DNA from: Planctomycetota bacterium
Lineage (GTDB): Bacteria; Planctomycetota; UBA1135; GCA-002686595
Assembly: GCA_023150475.1 (NCBI GenBank)
Contig: JAKLKU010000001.1
Location: 62,001 to 126,000 of the forward strand
DNA: 64,000 nt
Direction of reading: 5' to 3'
Shown: piece by piece, positions 33,129 to 40,495 of the stretch
Numbering within the stretch: the stretch's first letter is position 1
How the letters are laid out: every line of letters begins with the position of its first letter
Notes under the pieces: generated by a model
Databases searched by the model: none
Told to the model about the DNA's origin: nothing
The model's input: only the letters and a program-made list of their open reading frames with translations
Position numbers and translations under genes: made by a program

Positions 33129-34534
33129 GCCTTCTTGACGACGACGAGCGTGATGTCGTCTTCGTGTTTCGCCGCGGAGAACGAGAGCGCCGCTTCGGCG
33201 ATCGAACGCGAGATCGTCTGCGCGTCGTGCGGATGCGAGGCGAGCTCGCCGAGCAACATGCGCAAGCGCTCGATGCCGAAGAGCCGGTCGCGGTCGCCCG
33301 GCGCGTGCGACTCGATCAAGCCGTCGGTGAACGCGAGCAACACGTCACCCTTCTCGAGCTCGATCGAAGCGTCGATCGAATAGGGCGTCTCCGCCACCCA
33401 ACCGAGAGCCGGCCCGTGCGCATCGACCGACTCGACCGAGCGCGTCTTCGCGCGCCACACGAGCGGTCCGTGGTGACCGGCGTTCAAGAGATCGCAGCGG
33501 CCGTCGTTCGAAAGCACGACGAGCAGGAGCGTCAGGAACATCCCGGCTTCGTCGCGCTCGCAGAGATCCTGGTTCAACAAGCCGAGCGCCTGCGCGGGCT
33601 CTTGCCCGACGCGCAGGTACGAACGCAGCGAGCCTTGCGCCGACGCCGTGATCAACGCCGGCCCGATGCCGTGGCCCGACACATCGCCGATCACGACGGC
33701 GAGCTTGCTGGTCTTGAGCGAGACGAAGTCGAAGAAGTCGCCCGACGTGCGCTCGGCGGGCCGGTACCAACCCGCGAGGTCCCAACCGGGCCGATCCTTC
33801 GGCACTTGGGGCATCAGACTGTTCTGCACGGCGCTCGCGAGCTCGAGCGACTGCTCGAGCCGCGTCTTCTCGAGCGAATCGAGGTGCAAGCGCTCGTTCT
33901 GCAGCGCGATCGAGATGTGCGTCGAGAGCGCCGCGAAGAGCGACAAGTCGCGTTCGGTGAACTCGCGCGTCGCCGCGCGTGAATCGATGTACAGCGCACC
34001 TCGCTGCGGTCCTCCGCTCGCTTCGCCGGGCGGCGGCGGCGTCGAGATCGGCACGCACATGACGGCGCGCAGCTTGAGGTCGTAAACCGAGCGGCCGAGA
34101 TCGAGCGCTTCGGAGTCGGAGTTGACGGTCGCCTTGCGCGGTCGGTTCTCGTCGAGGACCTTCTTGACGATGCTGGACGAGAAACGCACGTCGGCCCCGA
34201 GGTTCTGCCCCTCGCGCGAACGCGCGACGCGCACGATCGGCTGACCCGTCGCGTCGGCGAGGATCAGGAGCCCGCGTTCCGCCGTCGCGAACTCGATCGA
34301 ACGATCGACGATCTCGGTCAGCTTGCTCTCGAGGTCGCTCGCCTGCGAAATGCGGGCGATCACGGCGAGCAGGAGCTCGACCGACTTGCCGTCGAGGTTC
34401 GAGTCGCCGGTGAGCAAAGGCGATCCGGCGTCGCCGCCGGTGTCGGACGCACCGGCGCTGCCGGCGGAACCTCCGGACTTGCGCGGCTCGGGCGCGGGTT
34501 TGGGTGCGGACTCGCCCTTCTTCTTCCAGAACAT
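33125..34534 (-). CDS. GAF-domain PP2C/SpoIIE-type serine phosphatase (RsbU-like)
   Basis: 469 residues from ATG 34534 (MFWKKKGESAPK). A Pro/Ser-rich linker (~10-50) leads to a GAF sensor (~65-215; SIEFATAERGLLILADATGQPIVRVARS ... DLSLFAALSTHISIALQNERL). The SpoIIE/PP2C catalytic domain (~245-469) has metal motifs SGDFFDFV and VVIGDVSGHGIGPAL and the final AALSFSAAKHEDDITLVVVKK. It dephosphorylates STAS-type anti-sigma-factor antagonists. A STAS-domain gene is divergently transcribed 162 bases away, the obvious candidate substrate. Confidence 0.92.
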   Translation of the reverse strand: MFWKKKGESAPKPAPEPRKSGGSAGSAGASDTGGDAGSPLLTGDSNLDGKSVELLLAVIARISQASDLESKLTEIVDRSIEFATAERGLLILADATGQPIVRVARSREGQNLGADVRFSSSIVKKVLDENRPRKATVNSDSEALDLGRSVYDLKLRAVMCVPISTPPPPGEASGGPQRGALYIDSRAATREFTERDLSLFAALSTHISIALQNERLHLDSLEKTRLEQSLELASAVQNSLMPQVPKDRPGWDLAGWYRPAERTSGDFFDFVSLKTSKLAVVIGDVSGHGIGPALITASAQGSLRSYLRVGQEPAQALGLLNQDLCERDEAGMFLTLLLVVLSNDGRCDLLNAGHHGPLVWRAKTRSVESVDAHGPALGWVAETPYSIDASIELEKGDVLLAFTDGLIESHAPGDRDRLFGIERLRMLLGELASHPHDAQTISRSIAEAALSFSAAKHEDDITLVVVKKA

Positions 34535-34695
34535 GAGCGCGGCATCGTACCAGGCCGCGCGCGAGGCCCGAAGTTCGCCGAGAATCTCCCGTGGTCGCGT
34601 GCCGTCGGGCGCGCGAAAACGCTTGCGTCGACGGGCCGGACGGCGACAATCCCGGGCCCCCAGCTCCGCCCCTCCCACCTCGACCACGGCCGGCC

Positions 34696-35517
34696 ATGCA
34701 CATCAACGTCGAGCACCTCGAGAACCACGCGATCCTCCACCTGCGCGGCGAGTTCGACACGTACTACGTCAAGAACCTGCAACAGGAGATCGACGAGCTC
34801 GCGAAGAGCGGCGTCGTCCGCGTCGTGCTCAGCCTCCGGCACGTCAAGTTCATCAACTCGACCGCGCTCGGCGCGATCATCAAGGCTTCGAAGACGCTCG
34901 GCGCGAAGAACGGCAAGCTCGTCATCTCGCGTCCGTCGCCCTTCTGCCGCGAGATCATCGAGAAGGTCGGCCTCGACCGCGTCGTGCCGATCTTCGACGA
35001 CGAGGAAGCGGCGGGCCGCGCCGTCGTCGCGACCGGCGTCGCCGCTGCCGCGAAGAAGCCCGAGCTCAAGGTCGAGGACGAAGGCAACGTGCTCTTCAGC
35101 CCGACCGACGACAAGCGCATCCAGCACTTCCTGAGCGAAGCGGCCCGCAAGAAGGGCAAACTGCTCGGCGAGTCGATCGGCGGCAAGGGTTGGTCGAGCG
35201 TCGGTCGCATGGCGAGCCTCGACGAACGAGGCCTGCACTTCACGTGGAACGGCGGCGACACGGGCCTCGAGCCGTTCGCGATGGGTCAACTGCTCGCGAT
35301 CGGTACCGAGCTCAAGCTGAAGTTCCGCCTGCCGCTCTTCATGCAGGGCTTCTGCGAAGCGGTCGGCACGATCAGCGAGATCGAAGAGCGCACCGACGGC
35401 GTCAAGGTCGGCGCGACGTTCACCAAGATCGACGACAAGGTGCTCGACGCGGTGCGGCAGTACGCGAAGGACCTGAAGTTCCTGCGCGACGAATTGCGCA
35501 AGGCGACCGGCGGCTGA
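34696..35517 (+). CDS. STAS domain (anti-sigma antagonist) fused to PilZ-like domain
   Basis: 273 residues from ATG 34696. The STAS domain (~1-110) is VEHLENHAILHLRGEFDTYYVKNLQQEI...VKFINSTALGAI, with Ser55 at the position phosphorylated in SpoIIAA/RsbV. The C-terminal domain (~125-265) resembles PilZ: a (D)xSxxG-like turn in MASLDERGLHF, ELKLKFRLPLFMQGF and GVKVGATFTKIDD. The RxxxR c-di-GMP motif is not clear, so nucleotide binding is unproven. Divergent from the SpoIIE-type phosphatase gene, suggesting a partner-switching module with an extra signalling input. Confidence 0.82.
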   Translation: MHINVEHLENHAILHLRGEFDTYYVKNLQQEIDELAKSGVVRVVLSLRHVKFINSTALGAIIKASKTLGAKNGKLVISRPSPFCREIIEKVGLDRVVPIFDDEEAAGRAVVATGVAAAAKKPELKVEDEGNVLFSPTDDKRIQHFLSEAARKKGKLLGESIGGKGWSSVGRMASLDERGLHFTWNGGDTGLEPFAMGQLLAIGTELKLKFRLPLFMQGFCEAVGTISEIEERTDGVKVGATFTKIDDKVLDAVRQYAKDLKFLRDELRKATGG

Positions 35518-35525
35518 GCGTCGGA

Positions 35526-36650
35526 TCAGGACGCCAGCGACAGCGCTTCCGCGCCGTCGCCACGCGCACTCTTGAGCGCTTCGGCGAACGCATCGGCGAT
35601 CCGCGACCACGCCGCTTGGGTGCGAGCGTGTTCGAGACCGAGCTCGCGCCAGCGTTCGCGCTGTTCCGGCGAGTAGGCCGCGCCGGCGATCGCTGCGGAC
35701 CACGCCGCGACCGAGCCGGGATCGACGCACGCGCCAGCGCCCGAACGTTCGATCGACTCGGCGAGCCGCGGCAGACGCGAGGCGAGCACCGGCGCGCCGC
35801 ACGCCTGCGCTTGCAGCACACCGACCGACGGCTTGTCGGCGTCGAGCGTCGGCTCGGCGACCAGCGTGCTCGCCGCGAAGAGTCCCGCGACTTCTTCGGG
35901 GCGCGCGTCGGAGAGCCAGTGCACACGGGCCCCGATGCCCAAGCGCTCGGCGCACGCGCGGGCTCGCGCCTGACCCGGTCCGGAGCCTGCGATCGCGAGC
36001 GCCCAATCGTTGCGCTGCGCGAGCGTGTTCGCGAACGCGGCGATCAACGTCTCGACTCCGGAGCGCGGATCGTGCTGCGAGACGCACGCGAGCACGCGTC
36101 CGACGATGCGGTGGCGCGCGACCAGCGCCGACGTGATCCCCGGACGGTAGCGCTCGAGATCGACGCCGTGCGGCACGATGCGGCAGCGCTTCGGCTCGAA
36201 TCCGTCGCGCAACGCGAGATCCCGAGCGACGCCGTCGAGTGCGACGAGCTCGTGGGTCGCGCGCCGCACGTACGCGCCCCACAAGGAGTGCCCGATGCGC
36301 CAGAGCGAGCGTTCGAAGAGCGTGCCTCTCACGAAGAGCCCGGCTTCGACGACGATCAACGGCACGCCGAGCCGCCGCGCCGCGCGCGCGCCGAGCCACG
36401 CAGCCGGTGAGAGCGCGTCGTAGGCGACGATCGCGTCGGGTTCGAACTCGAGCACGCTCGACGGCGCGAGTCGTTCGACGGCCGAGTCCGGCGTGACGGC
36501 CGCGGCGCCGTTCGCGAGCGTCGCGCCGAACGCACGCACCACCACTTGGCGGCGCATGAATTCGAGCGCGAGCTCGTGCGCGTGCTCCGCGCCTTTGATG
36601 TGCGCGGAAAGCGGATCGAGGAGCAGCGCGAGTCGCGACGGGACGGGCAT
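35526..36650 (-). CDS. GT4-family glycosyltransferase
   Basis: 374 residues, ATG start at 36650. GT-B fold: an N-terminal Rossmann domain with LLLDPLSAHIKGAEHAHELALEFMRR, and a C-terminal donor domain with VLACVSQHDPRSGVETLIAAFA, WLSDARPEEVAGLFAASTLVAEPT and KPSVGVLQAQACGAPVLASRLPRLAESI. The last replaces the usual GFG..LEAMAxG donor loop, and the first Glu of EX7E is not obvious. Probably builds a surface glycan or glycolipid. It stands alone on the minus strand, ending 8 bases from the STAS-PilZ gene. Confidence 0.85.
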   Translation of the reverse strand: MPVPSRLALLLDPLSAHIKGAEHAHELALEFMRRQVVVRAFGATLANGAAAVTPDSAVERLAPSSVLEFEPDAIVAYDALSPAAWLGARAARRLGVPLIVVEAGLFVRGTLFERSLWRIGHSLWGAYVRRATHELVALDGVARDLALRDGFEPKRCRIVPHGVDLERYRPGITSALVARHRIVGRVLACVSQHDPRSGVETLIAAFANTLAQRNDWALAIAGSGPGQARARACAERLGIGARVHWLSDARPEEVAGLFAASTLVAEPTLDADKPSVGVLQAQACGAPVLASRLPRLAESIERSGAGACVDPGSVAAWSAAIAGAAYSPEQRERWRELGLEHARTQAAWSRIADAFAEALKSARGDGAEALSLAS

Positions 36651-36816
36651 GACGATGCGAACGGAGCCGGCGACCGAAGGCCTTTCCGAACGCGGCTCTC
36701 GCAGTCGCGCGAACTTCGGTCGCCCGGCAAGGCTTTCTTGAGTCGCTCAAGGCGGAGCACGAGGGACCGACAACAGCGTGCCGCCGCAACGACACGCGCG
36801 GCCCCCGAGACTCCGC

Positions 36817-37440
36817 ATGCACCACTCTGCGCCGCTTCCGCAACGCTGTCTACCCGGCACCGAACCGCCCCTCCGCGGGCTCTTCGTCGATCGCTGGGGA
36901 ACGCTCCTCGAACTTCCTTCCGGCCCGCCGAAACGCTTCGCCGACGCACGCTTCGTCACGGGCGCCGTCGACGCGCTCTACCGCGCGCAAAGCGAAGGTT
37001 GGTCCGTGTACCTGGTGGGCAACGAAGACCACGTCGCCTACGGACAAGTCAGCGACCAAGAGTGGCTGCACTTCGAAGGCGAACTGCTCGCTTCGCTCGC
37101 CGACCAAGGCGTCCGACCGAAACGCGTCTACGCCTGTCTCGACCACCCCGCGGGCAAGGATCCGCACAAGAAGCCGTCGGTCTTCCGACTTCCGGACACC
37201 GGCATCTTCTTCCACGCACTCCAGGCCGACGGCATCCACCTCGGCCAGAGCTGGGTGGTCGGCGACTCGACGCTCGAGCTCGCCGCTGGCCAACGCGCGG
37301 GTTGTCGCACCGCCGCGGTGCGCACCGGCGTGGGGCTCGCGGACCGCGAGCTCGCCGTCGAACCCGACGTCGTCTTCGACGACGTGGCGTCGATGATCCA
37401 AGCGTTGGTGCGCTCCCCCACCTACTCGCGCCAACGCTGA
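36817..37440 (+). CDS. Degenerate HAD-family protein related to histidinol-/heptose-bisphosphate phosphatases (GmhB-like)
   Basis: 207 residues from ATG 36817 (an in-frame GTG at 36778 is possible). The layout follows GmhB/HisB-type HAD-IIIA phosphatases, but key residues are altered. Motif I reads FVDRWGTLL instead of FLDRDGTL, so the acid/base Asp is Trp. Motif II is LVGNEDHVAYG instead of VTNQxGIxxG. The zinc loop is reduced to YACLDHPAGKDPHKKP. Motif IV is VVGDSTLELAAGQRAGCRT, with Glu for the second acidic residue. The motif III Lys is kept. It may have lost phosphatase activity or act differently. Origin is clear, activity doubtful. Confidence 0.7.
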   Translation: MHHSAPLPQRCLPGTEPPLRGLFVDRWGTLLELPSGPPKRFADARFVTGAVDALYRAQSEGWSVYLVGNEDHVAYGQVSDQEWLHFEGELLASLADQGVRPKRVYACLDHPAGKDPHKKPSVFRLPDTGIFFHALQADGIHLGQSWVVGDSTLELAAGQRAGCRTAAVRTGVGLADRELAVEPDVVFDDVASMIQALVRSPTYSRQR

Positions 37441-38020
37441 CTCCGTGCCGTCTCGCCGGGAGCCCCGATCACCACGCTGCTTCCAACACGCTCCATTGCT
37501 CCCTGCCCCTCGGTGACCGGGGCTCCCCGCCGACTCCGGACGCGCCGCGCTTCGCACGCGAGCGCCGTCCGGAGCGGTGCTTTTCCGGAAGGGACCGCGA
37601 GCGGCCGTCGCGAGAGACCTCGCGCCGCCCCGATCCGCTACTGGCACCGACGGCTGGGTCACGAAATCGGCCGCGGCGGCGACGGCGAGGCGCACCGGTG
37701 CTTGACTGAAGCGCGGCGACGTGCGGCGATCGCTGTCCGAGCCGTCGCAGCGGCTCGACGAGCCAGCGGAGCAGGCGTGGCGCGCGTCAACGCCTCCGCG
37801 ACGGTCGTCGTCCGCGCACGTGAGTCCGCCGCACACGCGCCCCGCAGGGCCCGCTGCACCGCACGGCCCACAGCACCGCACGGCCCGCTGCGCCGCCGAA
37901 CCTGCCTCCGGGCTTCCCGAGTGGACTTGCGCTGCCGGCCGCGGTTTCACCCCACGCGCGATTTCCTGCGCACCGAAACGGGGCAGTAGCGTGGCGCGGG
38001 CAACGCAGTGCGAGGTTCGG
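37441..38020. other. 580-base intergenic region between convergent genes
   Basis: The only stretch above 300 bases without a convincing gene. Open frames here are Arg/Ala-rich and look like composition artefacts. It contains the large hairpin at 37532-37572 and some short GCACCGCACGGCCC-type direct repeats near 37855-37900. Nothing else is recognised. Confidence 0.6.
37532..37582 (+). terminator. Large hairpin followed by a short T-run, possible terminator
   Basis: CTCCGGACG (37532-37540) is complementary to CGTCCGGAG (37564-37572). Inside it GCGCT (37545-37549) pairs with AGCGC (37559-37563) around a 9-base loop, leaving a 4-base bulge. TTTT follows at about 37579-37582. It lies about 90 bases after the HAD gene stop on the same strand. 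The T-run is short and not adjacent to the stem, so Rho-independent function is uncertain. Confidence 0.4.
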
Positions 38021-39211
38021 TCACCGACCCTCGAGCTCGAGCCCCGCGAGCCAAACGTCGAGCCAGCTCGCACGCGTCGGCTCGGCACTCCCTGCGAGAC
38101 CCGGGACGGCCGGGACGAGCCCGACGTCGAGCGGCGCCGCGGGCACGAACGCGGCGGATGAGCGCGAATCGAGCGGCCACGCGAGAGAGAAGATCGAGGC
38201 CCACGGAACCCCCGCTGAGCTTGGGGGCCCGCTCACGGGCACGAGCTCGGGCGCCGCAGCCGGTGCGGGCAGAACTTCCGTCCCGCCAACCGACGCCTGG
38301 CCGGGCGGCGGGAGCGACGGCGGCGAAGTCACCGGCAGCTCGTCGCCCGAAGCGTCAGGCACGACTTGCGCCCCAGGCTCCCGGGCCGCCGCGTCCGTGC
38401 GGAGTGCAGCCGCGCTCGCAGCCGCAGCTTCCGCAGCCGCCGGTTCCCCAGCGACGGTCTCGCCCGGGGCGAGCGTCGACGGGCCAGAGTCGGCGGGACG
38501 TTCACGCCACGGCCAGCGCACGTCCGCCCAGACCGCGGCGCGCGCCTTCTCCGCTTCGCGGTTCACGCTCGAGGGTCGCGTGGCAGCGTCGTACGCGAGC
38601 TCCACGCGGCCGCCGTGACCGAGTTCGACCCGCGCGGCGCGTCCGGGGCCGAAGCGTTCGAAGCAGAGCGGCTCGCCGACGACTCGTTCGACGGTGAACC
38701 GCGAGGAGCCGCGCGGCTCGAGCGCGGCGACTCCCGGCGTGATGCGAGCCTGCCAACCGCCGGCGAGCGAGAGCTCGAGCGACCCGCGGCGCAGTTCGAT
38801 CGACGTGCGCGCGAGTTCGAGCAGTTCGACGCGCAAGCCGCCGCGTTCGTCCGGCTCGAAGCGCACGCGAGTCGGACCGACCAAGTCGACGCTCGCGTGG
38901 CCCGCCCAACGCACGCTCGCCTCCGCACGCGCTTCGAGGCGCAGCTCGCCGCGGCCGTCGACGTGCCGCCACACGCCGAGCTCGTCGACGTGCGAACGAG
39001 GGCCTTGCCCGACCAGTTCCGCACGGCCGCGCGCGACGCGCACCCAGAGCTCGAGGTGCTCCGGCATCGCTGCCGCTCCCGAGTCGCCGGCCGCGGTCGG
39101 GGAGGCGCTGGCGGCGCCCGCGGCGCCGCTGCCCGCGCCGGTCGCGAACGCCGCGCCCGCGAGGAGCCACGGCGCGCAGACGAACAGGAGGGCAACGAGG
39201 AACGGGCGCAT
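38021..39211 (-). CDS. FecR-domain-like secreted protein
   Basis: 396 residues with a signal peptide (LVALLFVCAPWLLAGAAFA, ~5-23). Residues ~55-205 resemble a FecR-type double beta-helix: ELWVRVARGRAELV, SVRWAGHASVDLVGPTRVRFEPDE, IELRRGSLELSLAGGWQARITPGVAALEPRGSSRFTVERV. The remaining ~190 residues are low-complexity Ala/Pro/Ser with no fold signal. The protein is likely periplasmic or surface-associated; the role is unknown. No sigma factor or TonB receptor gene, the classical FecR partners, is adjacent. Confidence 0.65.
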   Translation of the reverse strand: MRPFLVALLFVCAPWLLAGAAFATGAGSGAAGAASASPTAAGDSGAAAMPEHLELWVRVARGRAELVGQGPRSHVDELGVWRHVDGRGELRLEARAEASVRWAGHASVDLVGPTRVRFEPDERGGLRVELLELARTSIELRRGSLELSLAGGWQARITPGVAALEPRGSSRFTVERVVGEPLCFERFGPGRAARVELGHGGRVELAYDAATRPSSVNREAEKARAAVWADVRWPWRERPADSGPSTLAPGETVAGEPAAAEAAAASAAALRTDAAAREPGAQVVPDASGDELPVTSPPSLPPPGQASVGGTEVLPAPAAAPELVPVSGPPSSAGVPWASIFSLAWPLDSRSSAAFVPAAPLDVGLVPAVPGLAGSAEPTRASWLDVWLAGLELEGR

Positions 39212-39268
39212 CGGAGCGTCCGTCCGATCGGCGCCCGCGGGTGCCGATCTTCACGCGTGCACCGGAAA

Positions 39269-40402
39269 TCAGTTCCGGTCGCCGAGTTCGCGGCGCAGGA
39301 GGCCCGCCCGGAGCCGATCGCGCTCGCTCGGTTCGGCGATTTCGGTGCCGAGTTCCCGTGCGTGCAGCGCTTGGAGGTGTCCACGTTGGATCTGCACGCG
39401 CAAGCGGTTCACCAGCGACGTCGAACCGTGCGGCCAGAGCCCGAGGTACGCGCCGAGGCGCAGATTCGACAAGTGCGAAAGCGCGTTGTCGGTCGTCACG
39501 AAGCGCGCGGAGCGCAGGAGCCCGAGCGAGCGTGCGACACGATCCGCGAGCGCGGCGCGCTGCTCCTTCTGCAATGCGTCGCGCACGCGGCGCTCGAAGC
39601 GCACGATCGCGGCGACGAGATCGACGAGCTCCGCGGCGAGTTGGTTCTCGTCGCGACCGAGCGTCACTTGGTTGGAGACTTGGTAGAAGTCGCCGGTCGC
39701 TTTCGTGCCTTCGCCGTAGAGACCGCGCAGCGCGAGGCCCGTGCGTTGCACCGCCATGAAGACCTTCTCGAGCTCGGTCTTCACGAGCGACAGCGCCGGC
39801 AAGTGCAGCATCACCGACGCGCGCAAGCCCGTGCCGACGTTGGTCGGGCAACACGTCAGGTAACCGTAGGTCTCGCTGACCGCGAACGGCAGCGCGTTCT
39901 CGAGCGCACGGTCGACCGCTTGCGCGCGGCTGAACGCCGTGCCGAGGTCCAGGCCCGCGCGCATCGCTTGGATGCGCAGGTGGTCCTCTTCGTTGACCAT
40001 CACGGCGACGGTCTCGTCGTCCGAGAACGCGACGGCTCGACCGGGCTGCGCGGCGCGCTCCTCCGCGGAGGGCGCGAGGTCGCGGCTCACCAAGTGTCGC
40101 TCGCGCAGGCACAGCCGGAGGATCGGCGACGCGTCCGCAATCGGGACCCAATGCATGCGGCCCGCGACGGTCAATTCGGAGAGCGGTGCACGCGCCTTCT
40201 CGCAGAGCTCGAGCGCGCGCTCGGGCGCGAGCTTGGTGACGAACGGATAGTCGGCGAGGTTGCGGGCGAAGCGCACCCGCGACGAGACGACGACGTCTCC
40301 CTCGGGGCCATGCTCGACGAGCCAGCCGGCGACGCGCTCGGCGAATTTCGTGGGGTCGATCGTACGGGGAGTCACGGGCAGTCGGATCGCGCCGCCGCGC
40401 AC
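39269..40402 (-). CDS. mcsB: Protein arginine kinase McsB (ATP:guanido phosphotransferase fold)
   Basis: 377 residues, GTG at 40402 (a GTG at 40375 is an alternative). The ATP-binding SSRVRFARNL (40-49) and the catalytic Cys region YLTCCPTNVGTGLRASV are the phosphagen-kinase hallmarks. RTGLALRGLYGEGTKATGDFYQVSNQVTLG is the McsB-specific nucleotide loop. McsB phosphorylates arginines on proteins, marking them for ClpCP or altering regulators. Its usual partners (mcsA, ctsR, clpC) are not adjacent here. It lies between the FecR-like gene and the divergent GH42-like gene. Confidence 0.92.
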   Translation of the reverse strand: MRGGAIRLPVTPRTIDPTKFAERVAGWLVEHGPEGDVVVSSRVRFARNLADYPFVTKLAPERALELCEKARAPLSELTVAGRMHWVPIADASPILRLCLRERHLVSRDLAPSAEERAAQPGRAVAFSDDETVAVMVNEEDHLRIQAMRAGLDLGTAFSRAQAVDRALENALPFAVSETYGYLTCCPTNVGTGLRASVMLHLPALSLVKTELEKVFMAVQRTGLALRGLYGEGTKATGDFYQVSNQVTLGRDENQLAAELVDLVAAIVRFERRVRDALQKEQRAALADRVARSLGLLRSARFVTTDNALSHLSNLRLGAYLGLWPHGSTSLVNRLRVQIQRGHLQALHARELGTEIAEPSERDRLRAGLLRRELGDRN

Positions 40403-40495
40403 GGCGGACGCGGAGCAAGCAGCGGACGGCGCATCCTAGGGCGCGTGTGCGACCGCATCCAGCGTCGGAGTCCGGCCGGCGCTTGCCCGCGCTCC

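Noticed and set aside
37513-37989. 158-residue frame in the 580-base gap
   Set aside because: Arg/Ala-rich translation without domains, signal peptide or Shine-Dalgarno; treated as noncoding.
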